Below are positions 6,023-11,976 of a stretch of 11,976 nucleotides of DNA, piece after piece. Source of the DNA: Propionibacterium sp. (GTDB taxonomy: Bacteria; Actinomycetota; Actinomycetes; Propionibacteriales; Propionibacteriaceae). The stretch is taken from NCBI GenBank assembly GCA_012837465.1, contig DURG01000078.1, positions 1-11,976 of the forward strand, given 5' to 3'. Below the pieces are notes generated by a model. The model made no database searches. It was not told where the DNA came from and saw only the letters and a list, made by a program, of their open reading frames with translations. Each line of letters starts with the position of its first letter. Positions within the stretch are counted from its first letter, which is position 1. A program made the position numbers and the translations under genes.

Positions 6023-6991
6023 ATGACACGCTCCTCCGCCCCCGACCTCGTGCCGGTGGTTCGCCGGCCCCTCTGGCTGCTGCCGATCGACGTCGCGCGC
6101 GGCTTCCTCATCGGCATGGCGGAGCTCGTGCCGGGCGTCTCGGGCGGCACCGTGGCGCTGGTGACGGGCGTCTACGAGCAGCTGATCGGGTCGGCCAACC
6201 ACGTGGTCACCGGCCTGCGTCGACTCGTCGCAGGGCCGGATCGCTGGCGTGGCTTCGTCACCGAACTGCGCCGTACCGACTGGCTGCTGATCATCCCCGT
6301 GCTCGTCGGCATGGCGGCTGCCGTGCTCGGCATGGCCGGCATCATGAGCAGCTTCGTGACGGGCTCGCCCGAACTGGCGCGAGGTCTGTTCCTCGGGATG
6401 GTCGCAGCCAGCGTGGTGGTGCCGCTGCGGATGCTTCCCGCGCGGAAGGAGGGCCGTCCGGCCTGGGTGGAGGCATTGACCATGCTGGCCGCCATCGTCG
6501 CGGCCTTCGTCATGACGAGCTTCGCGGGGGGCGCCGTCGTCGAGGACCCGGCGCTGCCCCTGGTCGCCGTCGCTGCGGCCGTCGCGATCTGCGCGTTGGT
6601 GCTGCCGGGCGTCTCCGGCTCCTTCTTTCTGCTCGCAGTGGGCCTGTACGCGCCCACGCTGGCCGCCGTCCACGAACGGAACCTGGCCTACATGGGGGCC
6701 TTCGCGCTCGGGGCCGCCGCCGGCCTCGCCGGCTTCGTCAAGGTCATCCACCACCTCCTCGAACACCACCGCCGCACGACGCTGATCGTCATGGCAGGCC
6801 TCATGATCGGCTCGCTGCGTGCGTTGTGGCCGTGGCAGTCGACCGCGGGCGGGCCTGACGGGAAGGGGGCCGGCGCGCTGCTGGCCCCCTACGCCCCGGT
6901 GCTGGGGCCGGTGCTCCTCGCGGTGCTGGGCGCCGTCGTCGTGATCGTGCTCATCGTCGTCGAGGACCGCATGAAGCCAGCGGAGAGATGA
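6023..6991 (+). CDS. DUF368 membrane protein, PopT-type polyprenyl-phosphate transporter family
   Basis: A 322-aa polytopic inner-membrane protein with roughly eight hydrophobic segments. It carries the DUF368 hallmark ARGFLIGMAELVPGVSGGT (residues 25-43), followed by VTGVYE. A second PGVSGS copy (195-200) sits in LVLPGVSGSFFLLAVGLYA, showing the internal duplication of the family. DUF368 proteins were recently identified (PopT, alongside DedA/UptA) as carriers that return undecaprenyl phosphate across the membrane for reuse in cell-wall and surface-polymer synthesis. That role is assigned here by family only. The ATG has AAAGG 5 nt upstream. The stop overlaps the rarD ATG by 4 nt (ATGA), so the two membrane proteins are probably translationally coupled. 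Confidence 0.88.
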   Translation: MTRSSAPDLVPVVRRPLWLLPIDVARGFLIGMAELVPGVSGGTVALVTGVYEQLIGSANHVVTGLRRLVAGPDRWRGFVTELRRTDWLLIIPVLVGMAAAVLGMAGIMSSFVTGSPELARGLFLGMVAASVVVPLRMLPARKEGRPAWVEALTMLAAIVAAFVMTSFAGGAVVEDPALPLVAVAAAVAICALVLPGVSGSFFLLAVGLYAPTLAAVHERNLAYMGAFALGAAAGLAGFVKVIHHLLEHHRRTTLIVMAGLMIGSLRALWPWQSTAGGPDGKGAGALLAPYAPVLGPVLLAVLGAVVVIVLIVVEDRMKPAER

Positions 6992-7878
6992 CCGACCAGG
7001 GCAAGGGTGTCGCCTACGGGTTCGCCGCCTATGGCCTCTGGGGCCTCTTCCCGATCTACTTCATCCTGTTCGAGCGCTCCGACGCGCTCGAGGTCGTCGC
7101 CCACCGGGCCCTGTGGTCGCTGGTGTTCTGCGCGATCCTGCTCACCGTGCTGCGCCAGTGGGGATCCCTCAGGACGGTGCTCGCTGACCGGCGCACGACG
7201 GCCTCGCTCGCCGTGGCCGGCATCCTCATCGTCGTCAACTGGTCGACCTACGTCTTCGCCGTCCTCGCGGGGCACACGCTCGAGACGGCGCTCGGCTACT
7301 TCATCAACCCGTTGGCCGTCGCCGCGTTGGGCATCATCTTCCTGGGCGAGCGGCTCCGCCCCATGCAGAAGGCCGCAGTGGGCTTCGGCGTCGCATCGGT
7401 GGCCGTCATGGTCATCGCCTACGGGCAGGTGCCCTGGGTGGCGCTGGTGCTCGCCTTGTCGTTCGGCACCTACTCACTCGTGAAGAAGGTGGCCGGCCGC
7501 TCGGTGGGCGCCGTGGCCGGCCTGGCCGTCGAGACGGGCGCCGTGGCCCCGCTCGCGTTGGGCTTCATCGCCTATCTGGCCATCACCGGGCAGTCGACGG
7601 CGACCGGTGGCTACGGCGCGCTGCTGACCACGACGGGCATCGTCACCGCGATCCCGTTGCTGCTGTTCGCCGCGGCCGCGCGTCGCGTCTCGATGGTGAC
7701 GATCGCGATCCTGCAGTACATCGCCCCGATCGGCCAGTTCCTGCTGGGCTGGCTCTACTTCGGCGAGCCGATGCCACTGAGCCGGTGGGTGGGTTTCGGT
7801 CTGGTCTGGGTGGCCGTTGCCCTCTTCGTCGGTGACGCCGTGCTGGTCACGCGCCGCCGCCGCACGGGCATCTTTTAG
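6988..7878 (+). CDS. rarD: RarD family EamA/DMT-superfamily transporter
   Basis: A 296-aa integral membrane protein, the same length as E. coli RarD, with about ten hydrophobic segments arranged as two EamA repeats (about 7-140 and 150-290). The N-terminal pattern AYGLWGLFPIYF, then an AHR segment before ALWSLVF, is characteristic of the RarD branch. GYFINPL and FLGERL (first half) match the same group, and YIAPIGQFLLGWLYFGEP matches the end of the second repeat. The substrate is unknown; the family is annotated as a drug/metabolite or amino-acid exporter, and the old chloramphenicol link is not firm. It overlaps the DUF368 gene by 4 nt. No clear hairpin follows the stop. Confidence 0.9.
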   Translation: MTDQGKGVAYGFAAYGLWGLFPIYFILFERSDALEVVAHRALWSLVFCAILLTVLRQWGSLRTVLADRRTTASLAVAGILIVVNWSTYVFAVLAGHTLETALGYFINPLAVAALGIIFLGERLRPMQKAAVGFGVASVAVMVIAYGQVPWVALVLALSFGTYSLVKKVAGRSVGAVAGLAVETGAVAPLALGFIAYLAITGQSTATGGYGALLTTTGIVTAIPLLLFAAAARRVSMVTIAILQYIAPIGQFLLGWLYFGEPMPLSRWVGFGLVWVAVALFVGDAVLVTRRRRTGIF

Positions 7879-7928
7879 GCCGTGTGGGCGATCTCCACAT
7901 TTTGGGCAGGTGAGGTCCTGGACCGCCG

Positions 7929-7937
7929 TTGTCCACA
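7929..7937 (+). promoter_or_regulatory. DnaA-box-like nonamer
   Basis: TTGTCCACA exactly matches the DnaA box consensus used in Streptomyces and mycobacteria. It is a single copy, 2 nt upstream of a -10-like hexamer, so it could be a DnaA regulatory site. One 9-mer may also occur by chance, and there is no box cluster to suggest an origin. Confidence 0.35.
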
Positions 7938-7939
7938 GC

Positions 7940-7945
7940 TAGAGT
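7940..7945 (+). promoter_or_regulatory. Possible -10 element giving a leaderless transcript
   Basis: TAGAGT fits TANNNT and ends exactly 7 nt before the ATG at 7953, so transcription would begin at or next to the start codon. No usable -35 is seen, and only a weak AGAG could act as a ribosome site. The ftsK start at 11269 shows the same geometry. Confidence 0.45.
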
Positions 7946-7952
7946 TGCGCGC

Positions 7953-8264
7953 ATGTCCCACCGCTGGTTGCCGCCGTCGTTCCTCGGGCTCGCCGCGCTT
8001 GGCGCGCTCGGGATTGCCATCTGGGCCGCAGGGCAGGGGGTGGGCTGGCTCGTCTTCCTCCCCTTCCTGGCGCTCGCGGGGGCGTTGGCGTTGTGGAAGT
8101 TGCCGCAGGGTGCCTCCTACACCTTCACCCTGGCCGCCGTGGCCATCATCGTCCCGGTCGTTTTCCTCGGTGAGCTGTGGCTCTACTTCCTGCCCTCGGC
8201 GCTGCTGGCGCTCATGGCTGCGGCGTTGAGGCTGGTGGCCGCTTCTCGCCGGGCGGTCCGATGA
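7953..8264 (+). CDS. Small three-helix membrane protein, function unknown
   Basis: A 103-aa very hydrophobic protein that I do not recognise as a named family. There are about three membrane segments: residues 8-27 (PSFLGLAALGALGIAIWAAG), 30-47 (VGWLVFLPFLALAGALAL), and a long stretch at about 57-95 that probably forms one or two further helices. The tail RLVAASRRAVR is basic, so the C terminus is likely cytoplasmic. No catalytic motif is visible. The ATG at 7953 is preferred over an in-frame TTG at 7929, which falls in the promoter-like stretch. Its TGA overlaps the ATG of the downstream acyltransferase by 4 nt, suggesting the two are made together and perhaps act in membrane lipid synthesis. 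That last point is inference from position only. Confidence 0.7.
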   Translation: MSHRWLPPSFLGLAALGALGIAIWAAGQGVGWLVFLPFLALAGALALWKLPQGASYTFTLAAVAIIVPVVFLGELWLYFLPSALLALMAAALRLVAASRRAVR

Positions 8265-9061
8265 GGTCGATCGCCCCGGCCGATCGGCCCTGGCGCCGAC
8301 GCCTGCACGAGGTCAACGATGAGCCCGCGCCCTGGGTCTACAAGTACCCGGCACGCTGGCTGGCGAAACTGGTCCTGCCGCTGTTCATCCGTAGGCACTG
8401 GCTGGGCCAGGAGCACGTCCCGCATGAGGGGGGCGTGATCTTCGTGGGCAACCACATCTCCAATGCCGATCCGATCCCCGTGGCGGAGTACCTGGTCTGG
8501 GCAGGCCGCTGGCCCCGCTTCCTCGGCAAGGCGGAGGTCTGGCGTTGGCCGGTCATCGGTTGGATCGCCCGCACCACCGGCCAGATCCCCGTGTACCGCG
8601 ACTCCGAGCGGGCCGGCGACTCCCTCGTCGAGGCGCGGCGCGCGCTGGCCGAGGGCCTGGCCATCTTCATCTACCCCGAGGGCACCATCACCGACGACCC
8701 GGACCTCTGGCCCATGACCGGCCGACGGGGGGCCGCGCTACTCGCGCTCGAGACCGGCGCCCCCGTCGTGCCCGTGGCCCAGTGGGGCGCCCACCACATC
8801 ATGGGTGGCCGGTACGTGGAATGGCGCCGGCTCCTCGGCGGCCGGCGCGACGTCGTCATCCTTGCCGGCCCACCCGTCGACCTCAGCGAGTTCCGGGCGC
8901 GGATGCCCGCCCATGGGGAAGCGCCGAAGGAACTTCTCGATGAGGTCACCGACCACCTGCTCGACGTGCTGACCCACATGGTGGCTGAGCTGCGCGACGA
9001 ACCCTCGCCTGACGGGAGGTGGGACATGCGTGTTGGCAGGCGTGTGACTAAGCTGGCCTGA
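8261..9061 (+). CDS. PlsC-type 1-acyl-glycerol-3-phosphate acyltransferase
   Basis: A 266-aa lysophospholipid acyltransferase family protein, expected to acylate lysophosphatidate (or a related acceptor) at the inner face of the membrane. The acyltransferase motifs appear in order: the catalytic NHxxxxD motif N64-H65...D70 (GNHISNADPIP), the GKAEVWRWPVIGWI segment for acceptor positioning, E140-G141-T142 within IYPEGTITDDP, and VPVAQWG as the last motif. One hydrophobic N-terminal patch (about 33-43) may anchor it. ATG 8261 overlaps the preceding stop (ATGA); an open frame continues upstream to 8177 but lies inside the small membrane gene and is not favoured. Several PlsC paralogues usually exist in actinobacteria, so the exact acceptor lipid cannot be named. 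Confidence 0.9.
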   Translation: MRSIAPADRPWRRRLHEVNDEPAPWVYKYPARWLAKLVLPLFIRRHWLGQEHVPHEGGVIFVGNHISNADPIPVAEYLVWAGRWPRFLGKAEVWRWPVIGWIARTTGQIPVYRDSERAGDSLVEARRALAEGLAIFIYPEGTITDDPDLWPMTGRRGAALLALETGAPVVPVAQWGAHHIMGGRYVEWRRLLGGRRDVVILAGPPVDLSEFRARMPAHGEAPKELLDEVTDHLLDVLTHMVAELRDEPSPDGRWDMRVGRRVTKLA

Positions 9062-9071
9062 CAGGTCGCCG

Positions 9072-9112
9072 GGTTTCGACACCACTCGTAGAACTCGCGG
9101 GCTCAACCAGCG
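9072..9112 (-). repeat. Dispersed imperfect palindromic repeat, copy 2 (inverted)
   Basis: GGTTTCGAC (9072-9080) and GCTCAACCAGCG (9101-9112) are the reverse complements of the ends of the element at 4012-4066. The centre is shorter and different (CTCG and ACTCG blocks remain). It fills most of the 64-nt gap between the acyltransferase gene and ddl, and stops 3 nt before the ddl ribosome site. Confidence 0.7.
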
Positions 9113-9115
9113 TTT

Positions 9116-9120
9116 GGAGG
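9116..9120 (+). promoter_or_regulatory. Ribosome binding site deciding the ddl start
   Basis: GGAGG lies 5 nt before GTG 9126. An in-frame TTG at 9114 overlaps this site and cannot use it, so GTG 9126 is the likely start. Confidence 0.8.
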
Positions 9121-9125
9121 CACAT

Positions 9126-10241
9126 GTGAGCAAGCGGATCCGCGTCGCACTGATCTTCGGCGGACAGTCGTCGGAACACGGCATCTCCTGCTTGACGGCA
9201 TCGTCCGTCCTGAAGTCCATCGACAAGGAGCGCTACGACGTCCACGGCGTCGGCATCTCCAGGACCGGCCGCTGGACGCAGGTCCCGCTCGAGGTCATCG
9301 AGGGTTACCGCATCGTCGACGGCGAGGCTCCCGAGGTCGCCGAACCCACCCACGACGCTGTGTGGATGGTGGGTGAGGACGGCTGCGAGGTCGCCACCCG
9401 CAACGGCGAGGAACTCGTCGACATCAACGGCATCGACGTCGCCTTCGCACTGCTGCACGGCCCCTTCGGCGAGGACGGCACCCTGCAGGGCATGTTCGAG
9501 ATGATGGGGATCCGCTACGTGGGCTCCGGAGTCACCGCGTCCGCCGTCGGCATGGACAAGCACTTCATGAAGGTCGCATTCGAATCCGCCGGCCTGCCCG
9601 TGTGGCCCTATGTCACCGCCACTGCCCACCGGCTCCGACACCACCGGGAGGCCGTCCTCGACGAGGCCAACCGCCTCCAATACCCCCTCTTCGTCAAGCC
9701 CGCCCGCGGAGGCTCCTCGATCGGCATCGTCCGCATCACCGAGCCCGAACAGCTCGAGGCGGCCATCGCGGAGGCGCAGGAGTTCGACCCCAAGCTGGTC
9801 ATCGAGCAGGGCTTCACCGGCGCCCGCGAACTCGAGGTGGCGGTGCTGGGCGACCCGGAGCATCCGGACGGCTGCCGCGCCTCCGTCCTCGGCGAGATCC
9901 GCGTCCAGGCCGAGGACGGCTTCTACGACTACGAGGCCAAGTACTTCGACGAGGACGGCGCCGCGCTCGATGCGCCCGCCCACATCGACGACGACCTCGC
10001 CGCCGAGATCCAGGCCCTCGCCGTGCGCGCGTTCCACGCCGTCGACGCCGAGGGCCTCGTCCGCGCCGATTTCTTCGTCACCGACGACGGCGGCGTGTTC
10101 ATCAACGAGGTCAACACCATGCCCGGCTTCACCGAGATCTCCATGTACCCCACGCTCTGGCAGGAATCGGGCATGACCTACCCGGACCTCGTCGGCCGCC
10201 TCATCGACCTCGCCCTCGACAGGCCGGTGGGCCTCAGATGA
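9126..10241 (+). CDS. ddl: D-alanine--D-alanine ligase
   Basis: An ATP-grasp ligase of the cytoplasm that joins two D-alanines for the peptidoglycan precursor. The product is 371 aa, typical of Ddl enzymes with an extended N-terminal region. The signature LIFGGQSSEHGIS (9-21) includes E17, matching the substrate-binding glutamate of E. coli DdlB. HGPFGEDGTLQGMFE and YVGSGVTASAVGMDK are typical Ddl segments. FVKPARGGSSIGI is the ATP-grasp lysine/glycine loop, FYDYEAKY carries the omega-loop tyrosine that favours D-Ala over D-lactate, and NEVNTMPGFTEISMYP carries the metal ligands. All key residues are present, so a vancomycin-sensitive D-Ala-D-Ala precursor is expected. The GTG start follows GGAGG. 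The stop overlaps the thiL ATG by 4 nt. Confidence 0.97.
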   Translation: MSKRIRVALIFGGQSSEHGISCLTASSVLKSIDKERYDVHGVGISRTGRWTQVPLEVIEGYRIVDGEAPEVAEPTHDAVWMVGEDGCEVATRNGEELVDINGIDVAFALLHGPFGEDGTLQGMFEMMGIRYVGSGVTASAVGMDKHFMKVAFESAGLPVWPYVTATAHRLRHHREAVLDEANRLQYPLFVKPARGGSSIGIVRITEPEQLEAAIAEAQEFDPKLVIEQGFTGARELEVAVLGDPEHPDGCRASVLGEIRVQAEDGFYDYEAKYFDEDGAALDAPAHIDDDLAAEIQALAVRAFHAVDAEGLVRADFFVTDDGGVFINEVNTMPGFTEISMYPTLWQESGMTYPDLVGRLIDLALDRPVGLR

Positions 10242-11161
10242 TCGGCGAGTTCGAGCTCATCGCGCGCATCACCGAGGGCCTCGAGGTCAACTCCGACGTC
10301 GTGCTGTCGGTGGGCGACGACTCCGCCGTCGTCGCGCTCCAGGGCGACACCGTCGTGTGCACCGACATCCTCATCGAGAACGTCCACTTCAAGCGCCAGT
10401 GGAGCCCGGCGCACGCCGTCGGCCGCAAGGCCGTGGCAGTCAACGTCTCCGATCTGGAGGCCATGGGCTGTCGCCCCTCCTCGGTGGTCGTCGCGCTCGC
10501 GTTCCCCAAGGACCTCAACCCCCAGTGGGTCGTCGACTTCGAGCAGGGCGTGCGCGACGAGTGCGTCGCCGCCGGGGTCAGCCTCATCGGCGGCGACATG
10601 TCCCGCTCCGAGCACATCGTCGCCTGCGTGACTGCCATCGGCGACACCATGGGCCGCACCCCCGTCACCCGCGGCGGCGCCCAACCGGGCGACTCCGTTG
10701 CCATCCGCGGGAACCTCGGCCTCAGCGGCGCCGGGCTCGTGGTGTTGCAGCGCGGCTTCGGCTCACCCAAGGACGCCGTCGCCGAGCACCTGACGCCGTC
10801 GGTCCAGTACGGCCAGGGCCTCGTCGCGGCCGACGCCGGGGCCACCGCCATGATCGACGTCTCCGACGGTCTGCTGGCCGACCTCGGGCACGTCTCCGAG
10901 CAATCGGGCGTCCGGATCGACGTCGACACCAGCCTCCTGAAGGTGCCGGACCCGGTGGCCCGCGTGGCCGCCGCCACCGGCAAGCCCGCCATCGGCTTCC
11001 TGCTGGCCGGGGGAGAGGACCACTCGCTGGCCGCCACCTTCCCCGCCGGCACCGACCTGCCCGATGGCTGGGTGCGCATCGGCGAGGTCCGCGAGGGCGA
11101 AGGCGTCACCGTCGACGGCGAGGCCTACGACGGCGAACGCGGCTGGGACCACTTCGGCTGA
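10238..11161 (+). CDS. thiL: Thiamine-phosphate kinase ThiL
   Basis: ATP-dependent kinase that converts thiamine monophosphate to thiamine diphosphate, the last step of cofactor synthesis, in the cytoplasm. The 307-aa product has the PurM/ThiL-type fold. Motifs are VGDDSAVV (D27, D28), TDILIENVHF (D43-F51), GRKAVAVNVSDLEAMG with D72, LIGGDMS, then the C-terminal domain with IDVSDGLLADL and LAGGEDHSL. These are the metal- and nucleotide-binding residues of the family. The ATG is inside the end of ddl (ATGA), with only a weak ribosome site, so its expression likely depends on ddl translation. The ddl-thiL pair is a known actinobacterial neighbourhood although the pathways are unrelated. Confidence 0.95.
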   Translation: MIGEFELIARITEGLEVNSDVVLSVGDDSAVVALQGDTVVCTDILIENVHFKRQWSPAHAVGRKAVAVNVSDLEAMGCRPSSVVVALAFPKDLNPQWVVDFEQGVRDECVAAGVSLIGGDMSRSEHIVACVTAIGDTMGRTPVTRGGAQPGDSVAIRGNLGLSGAGLVVLQRGFGSPKDAVAEHLTPSVQYGQGLVAADAGATAMIDVSDGLLADLGHVSEQSGVRIDVDTSLLKVPDPVARVAAATGKPAIGFLLAGGEDHSLAATFPAGTDLPDGWVRIGEVREGEGVTVDGEAYDGERGWDHFG

Positions 11162-11205
11162 CCCCTCGATACGTTTCGCTCGTTCCTGGCGAAGCACTCG
11201 CGAGG
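11162..11205 (+). repeat. Imperfect palindrome after thiL, possible terminator
   Basis: CCTCG (11164-11168) pairs with CGAGG (11201-11205), and inside it TTCGC (11175-11179) pairs with GCGAA (11189-11193) around a 9-nt loop. The segment CCCTCGATACGTTTCGCTCG resembles a second widespread actinobacterial intergenic repeat (recalled, not searched). It lies directly after the thiL stop and could end the ddl-thiL transcript, although no T-run follows. Confidence 0.55.
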
Positions 11206-11243
11206 TAAATGCTGTTGCCGGGGTGTGTGATGTCGGAGCAGAA

Positions 11244-11255
11244 GCCGACGTCGGC
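11244..11255 (+). promoter_or_regulatory. Perfect 12-bp palindrome before ftsK, possible operator
   Basis: GCCGACGTCGGC is identical to its reverse complement and ends at the base before a -10-like TAGGGT. Further upstream, GTCGG (11232-11236) repeats one arm. The position between -10 and -35 is suited to a regulator dimer, but GC-rich palindromes also arise by chance. Confidence 0.4.
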
Positions 11256-11261
11256 TAGGGT
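11256..11261 (+). promoter_or_regulatory. Possible -10 element of ftsK, leaderless geometry
   Basis: TAGGGT ends exactly 7 nt before ATG 11269, so the transcript could begin at the start codon. AGGG within it could instead serve as a weak ribosome site for a longer transcript. No good -35 was found. Confidence 0.45.
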
Positions 11262-11268
11262 GACGAAC

Positions 11269-11976
11269 ATGGCGACTCGCGGATCTTCCCCTTCGCGAAG
11301 CACCACCAAGACGCGCGCGTCTTCCTCCGGTGGTGCCAAGCAACGTACCTCCAAGTCCACGTCGACCCGATCTCGCACGGGCTCGACGACGGCGCGGACC
11401 CGGAAGCAACCCGCAGCGAAGGCGCCGGCGCGAAAGCCCCAGAAGCAAGGCCCCGGCGTCGGCACGACGATCCTCACCGGCATCGGCAAGGGCATCGCAG
11501 GCCTGTTCATGGGCATCGCCTCGGGCATTGGCTGGATGGCCCGCAGCGTCGGCGGCGCCGCGCAGGACGTCGACCCCAAGCTCCGCCGCGACGGCTGGGG
11601 CCTCGTGCTCCTGACGCTGGCGATCATCGTCGCCTCCCGCTTCTGGTTCAACCTCGACGGCAGCATCGGCCAATGGCTCGACATGGCCATCAGCACCGTG
11701 TTCGGCTCGCTGTCCCCGGTCGTGCCCGCCGTGCTGTTCTACGGCGCGTGGCGCGTGCTGCGCCACCCCCGCGACGTCGACGAGGCGCCGCGCACCGGCC
11801 TCGGCTGGTTCCTGATCACGCTCGGCTCGCTCGGCCTGGTGCACGTCGCCAACGGCCTGCCCCGCCCCAACTCCGAGGGCATGGAGGCCGTGCGCGAGGC
11901 CGGCGGCGTGCTCGGCTACGTCTCGTCGTCCATCCCCACCGACCTGCTGACCGCGTGGGTCTCGGTGCCCGTGCTC
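11269..11976 (+). CDS. ftsK: FtsK/SpoIIIE-type DNA translocase, N-terminal part (cut by window end)
   Basis: The first 236 codons of an open frame that runs off the window. Residues 1-60 are a strongly basic, Ser/Thr/Lys/Arg/Ala-rich tail with no cysteine, followed by a glycine-rich hydrophobic stretch (65-98). Membrane helices then follow at about 109-128, 148-163, 177-194 and from 225 to the window end. Basic tail plus a four-helix membrane domain in a gene placed here is the pattern of the FtsK N-terminal domain, which anchors the chromosome pump at the division septum. The motor domain with Walker motifs and the gamma domain lie beyond the window, so the name rests on the N-terminal architecture alone. 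The ATG was chosen because the frame upstream has no ribosome site and lies in palindromic DNA. Confidence 0.75.
   Translation, partial: MATRGSSPSRSTTKTRASSSGGAKQRTSKSTSTRSRTGSTTARTRKQPAAKAPARKPQKQGPGVGTTILTGIGKGIAGLFMGIASGIGWMARSVGGAAQDVDPKLRRDGWGLVLLTLAIIVASRFWFNLDGSIGQWLDMAISTVFGSLSPVVPAVLFYGAWRVLRHPRDVDEAPRTGLGWFLITLGSLGLVHVANGLPRPNSEGMEAVREAGGVLGYVSSSIPTDLLTAWVSVPVL

Noticed and set aside
9033..9054. TTGGCA and TAAGCT as a promoter for ddl
   Set aside because: The spacing is only 10 nt and both hexamers lie inside the acyltransferase coding region. TAAGCT alone could be a -10, but evidence is too weak to list.
9048..10037. Minus-strand open frame of 329 codons opposite ddl
   Set aside because: Shadow of ddl caused by codon bias, with no family signature.
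9602..10237. Upstream in-frame extension of thiL into ddl
   Set aside because: The added stretch is Arg/Pro/His low-complexity shadow. ThiL-like sequence begins at ATG 10238.
1..11976. Search for CRISPR arrays, tRNA or rRNA genes, transposases, phage genes, or defence and biosynthetic clusters
   Set aside because: No regularly spaced repeats, RNA gene signatures or such proteins are seen. All substantial coding space is taken by the genes listed, and no gap exceeds 131 nt.

Overview
The window is a GC-rich, densely packed stretch of chromosome in which every gene lies on the + strand. Codons strongly favour G or C in the third position, the SUF operon has the actinobacterial layout (SufU rather than SufE, a Rieske ferredoxin gene, SufT), and the gaps carry actinobacterial-style imperfect palindromes. 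This points to a high-GC actinomycete, plausibly Propionibacteriales, although the genus cannot be fixed from sequence alone. No mobile element, CRISPR array, tRNA or rRNA was seen.

Region 1 (1-4493) is most of an iron-sulfur cluster assembly operon: sufD, a Rieske-type [2Fe-2S] ferredoxin, sufC, sufS, sufU and sufT. sufB, and possibly a sufR-type regulator, should lie just upstream. SufS takes sulfur from cysteine, SufU relays it, SufBCD is the scaffold and ATPase, and SufT is a MIP18-type maturation factor. Most junctions are tight (4-nt and 1-nt overlaps, a 5-nt gap). The exception is sufU-sufT, where 82 nt carry a dispersed repeat that also supplies the sufU stop codon.

Region 2 (4500-5922) has a bifunctional-nuclease-family (DUF151) protein and an alpha/beta hydrolase of the non-haem chloroperoxidase/perhydrolase type, followed by a strong hairpin.

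Region 3 (5940-7878) is a two-gene unit overlapping by 4 nt. It encodes a DUF368 membrane protein (the PopT polyprenyl-phosphate transporter family) and a RarD/EamA transporter.

Region 4 (7929-9061) encodes a small three-helix membrane protein coupled to a PlsC-type acyltransferase. Region 5 (9062-11161) has a repeat copy and then ddl (D-Ala-D-Ala ligase) coupled to thiL (thiamine-phosphate kinase). Region 6 (11162-11976) has another palindromic element, a promoter-like site with a perfect 12-bp palindrome, and the first 236 codons of an FtsK/SpoIIIE-type DNA translocase cut off by the window end.

The gene content is largely housekeeping, and I see no convincing undescribed multi-gene system. 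The items most worth a second look are the dispersed intergenic palindromes, the two -10-like sites placed exactly 7 nt before an ATG, the palindrome at the ftsK promoter, the unexplained Rieske protein in the SUF operon, and the uncharacterised membrane protein coupled to the acyltransferase.
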